Assembly: GCF_002886255.1 (NCBI RefSeq)
Contig: NZ_KZ614149.1
Coordinates: 2,356,001-2,420,000 of the forward strand
Source of the DNA: Alteribacillus bidgolensis
GTDB lineage: Bacteria > Bacillota > Bacilli > Bacillales > Marinococcaceae
DNA: 64,000 bases
Direction of reading: 5' to 3'
In this document: positions 17,626 through 27,437 of the stretch, piece by piece
Layout of the letters: each line of letters starts with the position of its first letter
Numbering within the stretch: the first letter of the stretch is position 1
Position numbers and translations under genes: made by a program
Notes under the pieces: model-generated
Seen by the model: only the letters and a program-made list of their open reading frames with translations
Database searches by the model: none
Told to the model about the DNA's origin: nothing

Positions 17626-18561
17626 TTAAAACTCTTCCCGGTCTCCATCTTCAATGACATCAGTAAGACGATCAGAAAACTGCTGAGCGGTATTAATCCC
17701 CATACGTTTTAAACGGAAGTTCATAGCTGCTACTTCTACAATAACAGCTAGGTTTCGCCCCGGACGTACAGGAATGGTGTATTTCGGAATTTCCGTATCA
17801 ATAATTTGCATTTTCGCTTCTTCTATCCCTAAACGATCATACGCTTTATTCTCATCCCATAGTTCCAAATGTATTGTCAATGCTATTCGCTTAAAAGGCC
17901 GAACAGCACCTGCACCAAATAGAGTCATTACATCAATGATGCCAAGACCGCGAATTTCAAGGAGGTGCTGAATCAATTCAGGAGGCCGGCCTACTAGAGT
18001 ATCTCCATGCTGCTGGCGGATTTCAACAGAATCATCTGCAACCAGCCGATGGCCGCGGCGCACCAAATCAAGTGCTGTCTCACTTTTACCAACACCGCTT
18101 GCGCCAGTCAAAAGGACTCCTATCCCGTAAATATCAACAAGAACCCCATGGACAGCAGTTGCCTTAGCTAGCTGAGCTTCCAGAAAATTTGTCAGCTGAC
18201 TGCTTAAACGGGTTGTCGTAACGTCGGCACGCATGATAGGCACTCCCGTTTTTTCTGCACTTTCAATAAGTTCTGGTGGTGCGGTCAACCCACGGGAAAT
18301 AATTATGCCCGGCGTATCATATGTACATAACTTTTCCATTCGTTCACTTTTTTCCTCATCACTTAACTGCTGAAAAAAAGAAAGTTCCGTGCGTCCGAAC
18401 AACTGTAAACGTTTTGCTGGATAATAGGTAAAAAACCCGGCCATTTCTATACCCGGACGGGAAATGTCACTTGTTGTAATCGCACGATACACACCATCTT
18501 CTCCTGCCAATACTTCTAGATTAAAACGTTCCACTAAATCATTTGCTGTTACTTTTGGCAT
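17626..18561 (-). CDS. hprK: HPr kinase/phosphorylase
   Basis: Phosphorylates and dephosphorylates HPr and Crh at Ser46, controlling carbon catabolite repression. The 311 residues contain the P-loop GASGVGKSETALDL, the catalytic ADDSVEIRQ region and the family signature LEIRGLGIIDV. It is the first gene of the hprK-lgt-yvoD-ppaX-yvoF run. Its non-PTS target crh is at 496-753 and its pyrophosphate scavenger ppaX at 14798-15445. Confidence 0.97.
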   Translation of the reverse strand: MPKVTANDLVERFNLEVLAGEDGVYRAITTSDISRPGIEMAGFFTYYPAKRLQLFGRTELSFFQQLSDEEKSERMEKLCTYDTPGIIISRGLTAPPELIESAEKTGVPIMRADVTTTRLSSQLTNFLEAQLAKATAVHGVLVDIYGIGVLLTGASGVGKSETALDLVRRGHRLVADDSVEIRQQHGDTLVGRPPELIQHLLEIRGLGIIDVMTLFGAGAVRPFKRIALTIHLELWDENKAYDRLGIEEAKMQIIDTEIPKYTIPVRPGRNLAVIVEVAAMNFRLKRMGINTAQQFSDRLTDVIEDGDREEF

Positions 18562-18724
18562 TCGTTCTACCCTCCAACCATTTCCACAATCAGGCCTTTG
18601 CCCGGTTGGAACATCAATATTTTTTACACTTTCACTATTGTAGCATGATTTCTAAAAAATGTGGAAATTTGAGAAAGGAGGCTGCTGGAAAGCATTAGAG
18701 AAATAGGCTTATTTTCCTTTTAAA

Positions 18725-18760
18725 TATGAAGAATGCTGCCTCTTGGAAAAGGGCAGCACT
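18725..18760 (-). terminator. Terminator after yvlD
   Basis: TGCTGCC / GGCAGCA (18734-18740 and 18752-18758) forms a perfect stem 10 bp after the yvlD stop codon. The tract after it on the minus strand, TTCTTCATATTT, is only moderately T-rich. Confidence 0.65.
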
Positions 18761-18768
18761 CGATTTCA

Positions 18769-19125
18769 TCATTTCCTGCGCAGAGGATCAACAATAAAGT
18801 TATTAATAAATATATTTAATATAGCTATGATAATTGCAGCCAGTAATGCCATGCCAAATCCTGAAATATAAAAGGAGTCTCCCATTAATTCAGAGGTGAG
18901 CATTAACAAAGCTGCATTAATGATAAAAATGAAAAGTCCGAGGGTAAACACGGTTATCGGCAGTGTAAGAACAACGAGAAGCGGCCGGACCAGCATATTA
19001 ATAATCGTTAAAATTATGCTTGCCATAACGGCTGCACCAACTCCTTGCAGCTCAAATCCTTGAAAAAAACCTGCCACCACCATAAGCATTACCGCGTTTA
19101 CGATAAACGGAACAATACAGCCCAT
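18769..19125 (-). CDS. yvlD: Phage holin family 4 / YvlD membrane protein
   Basis: Small membrane protein, 118 residues, with four hydrophobic segments and the family motif IINMLVRPLLVVLTLPIT. Despite the family name it is a chromosomal envelope protein, probably part of a membrane-stress module with yvlB and yvlC. It overlaps yvlC by one base. Confidence 0.88.
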   Translation of the reverse strand: MGCIVPFIVNAVMLMVVAGFFQGFELQGVGAAVMASIILTIINMLVRPLLVVLTLPITVFTLGLFIFIINAALLMLTSELMGDSFYISGFGMALLAAIIIAILNIFINNFIVDPLRRK

Positions 19126-19325
19126 TATTCGACGATATCTCCTTCATTTGGCATGATAATAGCTAAGACAATGTAAGCAATGGGCACAGGCAGTCCCCAA
19201 GTTATAATAGCTAATAGTACGGTTACGATACGGATTAAAGTTGGATCAACGTTAAAATAATTAGCAATTCCCCCGCACACTCCTGCAAGCATGCGGTTAT
19301 GCTGGCTGCGTTTTAATTTTTTCAT
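19125..19325 (-). CDS. yvlC: PspC domain protein YvlC
   Basis: PspC-domain protein of 66 residues: a basic N-terminus (MKKLKRSQHNRMLAGVCGGI), the FNVDPTLIRI motif and one membrane span. PspC proteins sense or respond to membrane stress. It lies between yvlB and yvlD; all three are within 13 bp of one another. Confidence 0.92.
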   Translation of the reverse strand: MKKLKRSQHNRMLAGVCGGIANYFNVDPTLIRIVTVLLAIITWGLPVPIAYIVLAIIMPNEGDIVE

Positions 19326-19337
19326 TCTTTTTCCTCC

Positions 19338-20531
19338 TTAGACATGTTTCGGTTTTATGGAAATAGACCCCGTTTTCGTGCTGGCGTCTAATCGTAAGCG
19401 CGGGGAAGCTGCATGATTAGAAGTAAACTGTAATGATTTTTGAATAAAATCTTTTTTCTCTTCTGTAATTTCCATATCGCTTAATGAATAATTGTAATTC
19501 CCTACATTGGTCCTTAGCTGTCCGTCAGTACGAATGTGTTCTGGAATCGTAATAAAAATACTTCCGGTGGTGGCAGAAAGGCTGGCTCGTGCATCTTGAC
19601 TGATAGAGAGCTTACTATCAATCGTGCCGTTAACCGATTCTGCTTCTAAGTCTAGAATGTCAGTATCTAATTCAATCGTTCCATTCATTGTTTTAATATC
19701 AGCAATATCAAGCTTTCCGCCGTTTAATTTAATGGGACCATTTACCGTTTCTCCACTGAACCTCATATGATCGGGGTGATCTATGGTCAAACTGCCGTTT
19801 ACGGCCTTTCCGGAAAAGCTGTCCGCCTTTATTAATTCCCCTTTCAAATGCCCATTAAACGTGTAGAGCTGAACACGTTCATACGTCTTACGAGGTAAAT
19901 ACATCACTGCATTCACTTTCATGGACTTGGTTTTCGTGTAAAAGTTCAGCTGGTTCCCTTCCACCTCAAAAACCGTTTCTTTTAAAAATTCCCGTCGTGC
20001 CTCTTCTTGGTTATTTCCTTTATATACTTTGACCTCGCAATTTATTTTTACATCGCTCTCATTCCACGGCTTTAATTCAATCGAACCATTTTCAAGAGAT
20101 ATATCGAGCACTGTTTGTTCCATATTTTTGTGCTGAAAAATATGGTGTACATTTTGGTACGTGCCAAAATTAAAGTCCAGGTCCAATTCTTTTATTTTTT
20201 GGATAGCGCTGTCGATGAAATCCGTAAAACTTGTGGTGGCATCTGACTTTTTCTTTTTTTCTCGTTCCCATTCATCAAAGCGCTTGTTGCCTTCATCCCA
20301 ATTCACATTAGTCGAAAGGCTGTTTGATGTTTCTGGCCCGGAGACAGCCCTGTTCTTTTCTTCAGCTTCAAAAGGCGATTTTCTTTGCTTTTCTAAAGCC
20401 TTTTTATCTCCCTGCTCTGACTTCTCTGAGCTATTATCTTGGTTTAAAGCTTTTAATAATTTCGCTCCATCTTCTGGTGATATTTTTTCTTCTTCTACCA
20501 TTTTTAAAATGAGTTTGCGCTCTTCTTCCAT
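19338..20531 (-). CDS. yvlB: DUF4097-domain protein YvlB
   Basis: 397-residue protein with a short N-terminal SHOCT-like helix pair (EERKLILKMVEEEKISPEDG), a charged linker and a C-terminal DUF4097 beta-helix-like domain. That domain has repeated strands such as GSIELKPWN, NGSLTIDHP, NGPIKLNGG and NGTIELDTD. I choose ATG 20531 because AGGAAGGG lies just upstream; the frame is open to 20588. It is probably an adhesin-like scaffold of the yvlBCD membrane-stress operon; the exact role is unknown. Confidence 0.85.
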   Translation of the reverse strand: MEEERKLILKMVEEEKISPEDGAKLLKALNQDNSSEKSEQGDKKALEKQRKSPFEAEEKNRAVSGPETSNSLSTNVNWDEGNKRFDEWEREKKKKSDATTSFTDFIDSAIQKIKELDLDFNFGTYQNVHHIFQHKNMEQTVLDISLENGSIELKPWNESDVKINCEVKVYKGNNQEEARREFLKETVFEVEGNQLNFYTKTKSMKVNAVMYLPRKTYERVQLYTFNGHLKGELIKADSFSGKAVNGSLTIDHPDHMRFSGETVNGPIKLNGGKLDIADIKTMNGTIELDTDILDLEAESVNGTIDSKLSISQDARASLSATTGSIFITIPEHIRTDGQLRTNVGNYNYSLSDMEITEEKKDFIQKSLQFTSNHAASPRLRLDASTKTGSISIKPKHV

Positions 20532-20830
20532 GGTCGATCCCTTCCTTTTTTTAAAACTTAGGGCACATTTATCCATACCGCTGTTCAAAATCGGTATTTT
20601 ACTAACTATTACGTTAAAGATATCGTTTTCGTTTCAAAAATTCTTCCGACTGAAGACGGATTTGCCCTCCCCCTTCTGTCTGTTTTTCTTCTCCTGCCCG
20701 TAAACTTAGTTTGCCGTCATGAATAAAGGAAGCATTTCTAATGTAAAAAAGCTGCCTCACTGCACAGGAGAAATTGCTGGTTTTTCGAGACATTAAACCT
20801 ACATTTCTTGCGCTTGGAGACAGCTTATGG

Positions 20831-23716
20831 TTAAGAAGACGTAGTCTCTGCTACTTGCTCAGCTTTTGAAAGCTTCTCTTCCATTCGTTTTCGTTCTCTT
20901 TCTATAATCGGGTCTAAATAGTACCCTGTATAAGATTCATTTACTTTTACTATTTCTTCAGGTGCTCCGCTTGCCACAAGTTTCCCGCCTTTGTCACCGC
21001 CTTCTGGACCTAAGTCAATGATATAGTCTACCGTTTTAATAACATCCAGATTATGCTCAATAACAAGAACGGTATCGCCATTTTCGACAAGTCTTTGTAA
21101 GACCGTCAGCAATCTGTCAATGTCATCTACATGCAATCCAGTTGTCGGCTCATCCAATATATATAACGATTTCCCAGTCGAGCGCCGGTGGAGCTGGCTT
21201 GCTAATTTCACCCTCTGTGCTTCTCCTCCAGAAAGGGTAGTCGCCGGCTGGCCAAGCTTAATATAACCCAGTCCTACGTCAAAGAGCGTTTGAATTTTCC
21301 GTTTGATTTTCGGGATATTTTCAAAAAATGCAAGAGCTTCTTCTACCGTCATGGCAAGTACTTCGGCAATATTCTTTCCTTTGTACCGTATGTCTAGAGT
21401 ATCACGATTATACCTTTTTCCATCGCATTCTTCACATGGCACGTATACATCAGGAAGGAAATGCATTTCAATTTTTATAATACCGTCTCCCTTACATGCT
21501 TCACAACGTCCGCCTCTCACATTAAAACTGAAACGTCCCTTTTGATAGCCGCGAATTTTTGCTTCATTTGTCATGGCGAATACTTCGCGGATATTATCAA
21601 ATACCCCGGTATATGTTGCCGGGTTAGAACGCGGTGTCCGTCCGATAGGAGATTGGTCAATATCGATTACTTTTTCAAGCTGGTCAATTCCTTCTATTTT
21701 TCTGTGATTCCCTGGCTTTTCTTTTCCACGGTGCAATTTTTGCGACAATGATTTGTATAAAATGTCATTGATTAACGTACTTTTTCCAGAACCTGACACA
21801 CCTGTAATCGCTGTGAATAGACCGAGCGGAATATCTACATTCGTGTTTTGCAGATTGTTTTCCTTAGCCCCTTTTATTTTAAGCCAGCGATTTTGCGGTT
21901 TTCGACGTTCCACAGGAAGGGGGATAAACTTTTTGCCGGATAAATACCGACCGGTTAGAGACTCCTCATCTTCTTTAATTTCATCTGGTGTGCCTTCAGA
22001 AGTAATATACCCTCCGTGTACACCTGCCCCCGGGCCAATATCTATAATATGGTCAGCAGCAAGCATCGTATCTTCATCATGTTCTACCACAATCAACGTA
22101 TTTCCAAGGTCTCTCATTCGTTCAAGTGTACGGATTAAGCGGTTATTATCTCTTTGGTGAAGTCCTATTGACGGCTCATCCAAAATGTATAGAACGCCCA
22201 TTAATGACGAGCCAATTTGAGTGGCAAGCCTGATCCGCTGTGCCTCTCCGCCGGACAATGTACCAGCTGAGCGGCTCAATGTTAAATAATCAAGTCCAAC
22301 ATTCACTAGAAAGCCGAGCCTCTCTTCAATTTCCCGCAGAATTAAGCGAGCGATGGCGAGTTCCTTTTCAGTCAGCTCCAGGTTTTCAAAAAAAGTTTTT
22401 GCATCTTTTACAGATAACTCTGTCGTTTGTCCTATATGAGTACCGGCTATTTTTACAGACAAGCTTTCCTTACGGAGACGGTATCCTTTGCAAGTCGGGC
22501 AGGCATTCCGGGCCATATATTGTTCCATTTGTTCGCGAATATAATCAGAAGCTGTTTCGTGGTAACGCCTGGATATATTGCGTAAAACTCCTTCAAAATA
22601 AATCTTTCGTTCTTTTACCGTCCCGCGGTCGTTTACGTACCGGAAAGTAACCCTTTCTCTGCCGCTCCCATGCAAAATAATATCCATTTGCTCCTTTGGA
22701 AGATCTCTTACTGGCACTTCCATGTCGATTCCAAAATGATGACAAACAGACTGTAAGAGCTGCGGATAATATTGAGAACTGGTCGGCTCCCAGGCGGCAA
22801 TCGCATGATTTTTCAAGGTTCGGTCCCAATCTGGAATCACAAGCTCTTCGTCTACTTCGAGTTTGCTGCCAAGACCATCGCACGTTGGACAAGCACCGTA
22901 CGGACTGTTAAACGAAAATAAACGCGGTTCGAGTTCTCCTATAGAAAAACCGCAATATGGACAAGCATGATGCTGGTTAAAGAGAAGTTCTTCTTCCCCA
23001 ACAACGTCAATTAGTGCTTTTCCGCCGCTTAATTCAAGAGCGGTTTCCAATGAATCGGCCAAACGGGTTTCTACACCATCTTTTATGACGATACGGTCCA
23101 CGACGGCTTCAATATCATGTTTTTTATTTTTATCCAGGTTAAATTCTTCACTAACCTCCCGCATTTCTCCATCGACACGGACTCGTACAAACCCTCTTTG
23201 TTTTAAGTCCTCAAGTACTTTCACATGCTCGCCTTTTCTGCCCGAAACAAGAGGAGAAAGGATCTGCATTTTTGTACGCTCCGGGTAAGAGGTCATACGG
23301 TCAACCATTTGTTGAACAGTTTGCGATGATATCTCGACGTTATGCTTCGGACAAATCGGCCGTCCTATTCTTGCAAACAGAAGCCGTAAATAATCATAAA
23401 TCTCTGTTACCGTACCCACGGTGGAACGCGGATTACGACTGGTTGTCTTTTGGTCGATAGAAATAGCTGGAGAGAGCCCTTCAATCGAATCAACATCTGG
23501 TTTATCCATTTGCCCGAGAAACTGCCGGGCATAGGCAGAGAGGGATTCAACATAGCGCCGCTGGCCTTCCGCGTAAATCGTATCAAACGCAAGCGATGAT
23601 TTACCCGAACCGGACAGACCTGTAAAAACGACCAGCTTATCACGCGGAATCGTTACATCAATATTTTTTAAATTGTGGGAACGAGCACCTTTTATTTGTA
23701 AGTTTTCAAGAGCCAT
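20831..23716 (-). CDS. uvrA: Excinuclease ABC subunit A
   Basis: Damage-recognition ATPase of nucleotide excision repair. It has two ABC modules: Walker A GLSGSGKSSLAFDT near residue 40 and GVSGSGKSTLINDI near residue 640. The zinc fingers (CPYCGFSIGELE..., CEACKGDGI...CEECDGK) and both LSGGEAQR signatures are present. ATG 23725 touches the Shine-Dalgarno GGAAGG, so ATG 23716, nine bases further, is the likely start (961 residues). It lies 5 bp after uvrB and is cotranscribed with it. Confidence 0.97.
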   Translation of the reverse strand: MALENLQIKGARSHNLKNIDVTIPRDKLVVFTGLSGSGKSSLAFDTIYAEGQRRYVESLSAYARQFLGQMDKPDVDSIEGLSPAISIDQKTTSRNPRSTVGTVTEIYDYLRLLFARIGRPICPKHNVEISSQTVQQMVDRMTSYPERTKMQILSPLVSGRKGEHVKVLEDLKQRGFVRVRVDGEMREVSEEFNLDKNKKHDIEAVVDRIVIKDGVETRLADSLETALELSGGKALIDVVGEEELLFNQHHACPYCGFSIGELEPRLFSFNSPYGACPTCDGLGSKLEVDEELVIPDWDRTLKNHAIAAWEPTSSQYYPQLLQSVCHHFGIDMEVPVRDLPKEQMDIILHGSGRERVTFRYVNDRGTVKERKIYFEGVLRNISRRYHETASDYIREQMEQYMARNACPTCKGYRLRKESLSVKIAGTHIGQTTELSVKDAKTFFENLELTEKELAIARLILREIEERLGFLVNVGLDYLTLSRSAGTLSGGEAQRIRLATQIGSSLMGVLYILDEPSIGLHQRDNNRLIRTLERMRDLGNTLIVVEHDEDTMLAADHIIDIGPGAGVHGGYITSEGTPDEIKEDEESLTGRYLSGKKFIPLPVERRKPQNRWLKIKGAKENNLQNTNVDIPLGLFTAITGVSGSGKSTLINDILYKSLSQKLHRGKEKPGNHRKIEGIDQLEKVIDIDQSPIGRTPRSNPATYTGVFDNIREVFAMTNEAKIRGYQKGRFSFNVRGGRCEACKGDGIIKIEMHFLPDVYVPCEECDGKRYNRDTLDIRYKGKNIAEVLAMTVEEALAFFENIPKIKRKIQTLFDVGLGYIKLGQPATTLSGGEAQRVKLASQLHRRSTGKSLYILDEPTTGLHVDDIDRLLTVLQRLVENGDTVLVIEHNLDVIKTVDYIIDLGPEGGDKGGKLVASGAPEEIVKVNESYTGYYLDPIIERERKRMEEKLSKAEQVAETTSS

Positions 23717-23721
23717 AGAGG

Positions 23722-25698
23722 TCATCCTTCCGCTTTTAATTCAAGTACCATGTCACGAAGCTCTGCAGCCCGTTCAAATTGAAGATCTCTGGCTGCTTGT
23801 TTCATTTCTGCTTCTAATTCGTCGATTACTTTTTGACGTTCTTTCTTACTCATTTTCTCAAGCGCAGGCTTGTCGAAGTCCTCCTGTTCCTCTGAAGCAA
23901 TCGTCGCCTGAATTAAGTCAGGAATGTCTTTTTGGATCGTTTTTGGAGTAATACCGTGTTTCTCATTATAAGCTTTCTGAATTTCGCGGCGGCGGTTGGT
24001 TTCACTGATGGCGACATTCATGGAATCTGTTAATTTATCAGCATACATAATGACGTGCCCGTTGGCATTTCTTGCCGCGCGTCCCATCGTCTGAATGAGG
24101 GAGCGTTCGGCACGGAGAAAACCTTCTTTATCAGCATCGAGAATAGCAACGAGCGAAACTTCCGGGATATCCAGCCCTTCCCGGAGCAGGTTGATTCCTA
24201 CGAGTACGTCAAATTCACCGAGTCGAAGCTGGCGTACAATATCAATCCGCTCTAATGTTTTTATATCAGAGTGTAAATATTTTACACGAATCCCCACTTC
24301 TTTTAAATAATCTGTTAAATCCTCTGCCATCTTTTTCGTTAATGTGGTGATAAGTATCCGCTCTTTGTTTTCTTTTCTTTCATTTATTTCTCCGATTAAA
24401 TCATCAATCTGACCTTCAATCGGCCGAACATCAATCGTTGGATCAAGGAGCCCCGTCGGCCGGATGATTTGTTCAACCATTTCAGGTGAATGCTCGAGCT
24501 CGTATGGACCAGGGGTTGCTGATACATACACGGCTTGACGGACGTGCTTTTCAAACTCTTCAAATTGCAAAGGCCTGTTGTCCATGGCTGATGGCAGGCG
24601 GAAACCATGATCTACAAGCACCCCTTTTCGAGCCCGGTCCCCGTTGTACATGCCCCGCACTTGCGGCAGTGTCACATGAGATTCATCGACAACAATCAAG
24701 AAATCTTCCGGAAAGAAATCAAGCAATGTATAAGGAGATTCCCCTGGTTTTCGAAACGTCAGATGCCGGGAATAGTTTTCAATACCCGAACAAAAACCCA
24801 TTTCTTTCATCATTTCAATGTCATAATTGGTACGCTGTTCGAGACGCTGGGCTTCAAGTTCTCTCCCTTTTTCCCGAAAATGAGCAAGCTGTTCTTCTAA
24901 TTCTTTTTCAATATTTTTAATCGCCCGGGTCATCTTTTCTTCTCTGGTGACAAAGTGAGAAGCAGGGAAAATAGCTACGTGATTGCGTTCGCCGAGAATT
25001 TCACCAGTGAGAGCATCCACTTCCGTTATACGGTCTATCTCATCACCGAAAAACTCCACTCGAATGCAGTGTTCATCTCGAGAAGCCGGAAATATTTCTA
25101 CGACATCCCCTCGTACGCGGAACGTTCCACGCACAAAATTAATATCATTGCGTTCATATTGGATATCGACGAGCTCACGCAAAACATCGTCTCTTTCCAT
25201 TTCCATGCCTGACCGAAGAGAAAGAACAAGATCGCGGTACTCTTCTGGCGAACCTAAACCATAAATACAGGAAACACTGGCAACGATAATAACATCGTTA
25301 CGTTCAAATAAGGAACTCGTCGCAGAGTGGCGCAATTTATCAATTTCATCATTTATACTTGCATCTTTTTCTATATACATATCTGTCTGCGGGATATATG
25401 CTTCCGGCTGATAATAGTCATAATAACTGACAAAATATTCAACCGCATTATTAGGAAACAGCTCTTTAAATTCGCTGTAAAGCTGTCCTGCCAATGTTTT
25501 ATTATGTGCGATGACAAGGGTTGGCTTATTAACTTCTTTTATAACGTTGGACACTGTAAATGTTTTACCTGTTCCTGTGGCACCAAGCAAGGTCTGGTGT
25601 TTCTTCCCTTCCTTTATTCCTTGCGTTAATGCTTTAATGGCCTCAGGCTGATCCCCTTCTGGATCATATTTGGAGACTAAATCAAAGGTTTCATTCAT
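23722..25698 (-). CDS. uvrB: Excinuclease ABC subunit B
   Basis: Helicase-like damage-verification subunit, 658 residues. Visible are Walker A GATGTGKTFT near residue 39, the beta-hairpin region YYDYYQPEAYIPQTD, the helicase motifs VDESHVTLPQ and QTMGRAARN, and a C-terminal UVR motif (AARDLQFERAAELRD) that contacts UvrC. A LexA-type SOS box lies about 95-108 bp upstream. Confidence 0.97.
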   Translation of the reverse strand: MNETFDLVSKYDPEGDQPEAIKALTQGIKEGKKHQTLLGATGTGKTFTVSNVIKEVNKPTLVIAHNKTLAGQLYSEFKELFPNNAVEYFVSYYDYYQPEAYIPQTDMYIEKDASINDEIDKLRHSATSSLFERNDVIIVASVSCIYGLGSPEEYRDLVLSLRSGMEMERDDVLRELVDIQYERNDINFVRGTFRVRGDVVEIFPASRDEHCIRVEFFGDEIDRITEVDALTGEILGERNHVAIFPASHFVTREEKMTRAIKNIEKELEEQLAHFREKGRELEAQRLEQRTNYDIEMMKEMGFCSGIENYSRHLTFRKPGESPYTLLDFFPEDFLIVVDESHVTLPQVRGMYNGDRARKGVLVDHGFRLPSAMDNRPLQFEEFEKHVRQAVYVSATPGPYELEHSPEMVEQIIRPTGLLDPTIDVRPIEGQIDDLIGEINERKENKERILITTLTKKMAEDLTDYLKEVGIRVKYLHSDIKTLERIDIVRQLRLGEFDVLVGINLLREGLDIPEVSLVAILDADKEGFLRAERSLIQTMGRAARNANGHVIMYADKLTDSMNVAISETNRRREIQKAYNEKHGITPKTIQKDIPDLIQATIASEEQEDFDKPALEKMSKKERQKVIDELEAEMKQAARDLQFERAAELRDMVLELKAEG

Positions 25699-25755
25699 GC
25701 CCGATCCCTCGCTTCATTTAAATCACTACTCACATCTTTTCAATACCGCTTATAC

Positions 25756-25761
25756 ATTATA
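25756..25761 (-). promoter_or_regulatory. Extended -10 of the uvrBA promoter
   Basis: TATAAT preceded by TGG, i.e. an extended -10, on the minus strand 57 bp before uvrB. The matching -35 is weak. Confidence 0.5.
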
Positions 25762-25792
25762 CCACATAACACGTCAATTCAAACGGTTTATT

Positions 25793-25806
25793 CGAATATA
25801 TGTTCG
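25793..25806. promoter_or_regulatory. LexA (DinR) SOS box upstream of uvrBA
   Basis: CGAATATATGTTCG matches the Gram-positive SOS box CGAACATATGTTCG at 13 of 14 positions. It is placed just upstream of the -35 region, so DNA damage should induce uvrBA. Confidence 0.8.
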
Positions 25807-25817
25807 TATTTATTTTT

Positions 25818-25852
25818 TTTAAAAAACGACGGTGCTATTTCCGTCGTTTTAA
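25818..25852 (-). terminator. Terminator of csbA
   Basis: AAAACGACGG / CCGTCGTTTT (25823-25832 and 25841-25850) is followed by T-rich sequence on the minus strand. The stem overlaps the csbA stop codon. Confidence 0.8.
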
Positions 25853-26106
25853 GGTCCCGTTTTCTGATGTTTCTCTATTCGCCACCCAACAGGAATGGCT
25901 GCAGCAAGAGAAGCAGCTGCTATCAGCATTATTCCCAGCCCCATTTCCCACGGCTGAAAAGCTACTGTAATCATAAGAGCAACCAAGACACCGCCAATAA
26001 AACTATGGGTAAGACGTACTCCTGCCAGCGTAAGAAAAAACGGGAGTATTACGGCTCCGACTACTGTCACCACAAATATCAGTCCTTTTTTCTGAAACAG
26101 AGGCAT
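25849..26106 (-). CDS. csbA: CsbA-like small membrane protein (DUF2198)
   Basis: 85-residue protein with three hydrophobic segments and a charged C-terminus (WRIEKHQKTGP). Size, topology and location directly upstream of uvrBA match csbA of B. subtilis, a sigma-B-controlled membrane protein of unknown function. The assignment rests more on synteny than on motifs. A terminator separates it from uvrB, and it follows minJ by 23 bp. Confidence 0.6.
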   Translation of the reverse strand: MPLFQKKGLIFVVTVVGAVILPFFLTLAGVRLTHSFIGGVLVALMITVAFQPWEMGLGIMLIAAASLAAAIPVGWRIEKHQKTGP

Positions 26107-26129
26107 TTGGTTATGCAGTTTTTCCTCTG

Positions 26130-27332
26130 TTACGCTTCTTTTGTTATTACTTCTTGTAAATCCCGTTCTTTTACAAGCAGCACCCCAAGTTCATGATGCT
26201 CATTATCATAAACAGTGGACTGAGCATGTCTAATCTCGCCTTGGTAATCACATACTTCTACTTTGCAGTAAGCTGAATTTTTTTGCAGAGCGTTATAAAA
26301 CTCACTTTCATTGTTTACAGCCTGTCCGTTTACTTTCATTATCACTTCACCGGGTTTCAGTCCCATTTTTTCTGCTGGAGATTCAGGGAGCACCCCAAGT
26401 ATTCTAATGCCTCGCTGCCGCAGTTTGAACAAAGGTGTTTTTGCCCGTTCTTTTCGTTTTATCCAAAAGGTGATCACCTCTCGGGCTGCAACAGCAGCGA
26501 CAGCCGTATACATAATAAAACCAGGATAATAAAAAGCAGAAACAGCCCCTGCTCCAATTAACAATGCTAATATAACTACAATAAGTCCAGTCTGTTTAAC
26601 TGCGTTTGACGGCAGCGTGTGATATATAGTGTATTTGGCCCCTATCGCAAACGGTATAAGAAAAAGTGCCAGCCCGCTTTCTCCTATCGATAAAACAGGC
26701 CACCATTGGAAAGCTTCTACTGCTCCGCCTGGTACAAATATAAAAGCTGGTATCAACCAAATACGCTGAAGCCGGTGAGCTCCAATCCATTTACCGCGTG
26801 AACTTTTTACCACAATAGGAGAGGTATGGTGCTTGCCATTTCTCCATATGAGAAGCCCTTCTGCGATCATAAGTACAGTTAGGAGAACGAGCGCCGGACG
26901 GTAGTCCCCTTGTCCTAGTTCCATGAAAAAACTGTCTACCCAGCCATAGCCGCTTTCCAAGCCAGGTAAGAAGAGCGCTAAAACAATAGCCAACCCTATT
27001 GTATAGGAAGGAGAGAGCCAGCGTATTCTTCCTAGCAGGATAAACAGAAACATAATCATACCGACAAGCATTAAAAAAGCAAAAGGTATCGTTAAACCTG
27101 TTGCAAAAACGAGAACAGATAAGAGAAATCCAGTCAGCAAACCGGGCAAAAGTGGAGCTGTCACATCGAACAAGGCGCTGTACACTCGTGTATGAAACGT
27201 AGCCCGCTCTCTTTTCACGCGGAAATAGCCGATCATAAACATCGCAAATGGAATAATATATGTAAGCGGATGAGCAAAAAAACGTCCCAGTCCTTTTATT
27301 AATTCCAAGCCAAAAAATTCCATTGGCGGCAT
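26130..27332 (-). CDS. minJ: MinJ-like polytopic PDZ protein
   Basis: 400-residue membrane protein. An N-terminal re-entrant region is followed by KRERATFHTRVYSAL, then eight or so membrane spans, then a C-terminal PDZ domain (about 310-375) with LPESPAEKMGLKPGEVIMKV. In B. subtilis MinJ bridges DivIVA to MinD and FtsZ to keep division at midcell. Its place next to ctpB supports the call. ATG 27323 is a possible alternative start. The swrAA gene found nearby in B. subtilis is absent. Confidence 0.85.
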   Translation of the reverse strand: MPPMEFFGLELIKGLGRFFAHPLTYIIPFAMFMIGYFRVKRERATFHTRVYSALFDVTAPLLPGLLTGFLLSVLVFATGLTIPFAFLMLVGMIMFLFILLGRIRWLSPSYTIGLAIVLALFLPGLESGYGWVDSFFMELGQGDYRPALVLLTVLMIAEGLLIWRNGKHHTSPIVVKSSRGKWIGAHRLQRIWLIPAFIFVPGGAVEAFQWWPVLSIGESGLALFLIPFAIGAKYTIYHTLPSNAVKQTGLIVVILALLIGAGAVSAFYYPGFIMYTAVAAVAAREVITFWIKRKERAKTPLFKLRQRGIRILGVLPESPAEKMGLKPGEVIMKVNGQAVNNESEFYNALQKNSAYCKVEVCDYQGEIRHAQSTVYDNEHHELGVLLVKERDLQEVITKEA

Positions 27333-27373
27333 CTCCTTTTTAATAGACGGTTCATTTTTTTACAATCTAACAG

Positions 27374-27413
27374 AGAAATCTGCCCCATGAAAAATGTTAT
27401 TCCAATGGGGCAA
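27374..27413 (-). terminator. Terminator after ctpB
   Basis: TGCCCCAT / ATGGGGCA (27381-27388 and 27405-27412) is a perfect stem, followed on the minus strand by GATTTCTCTGTT. Confidence 0.65.
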
Positions 27414-27437
27414 AAGCGCACTGATTACTCCTTAAAT

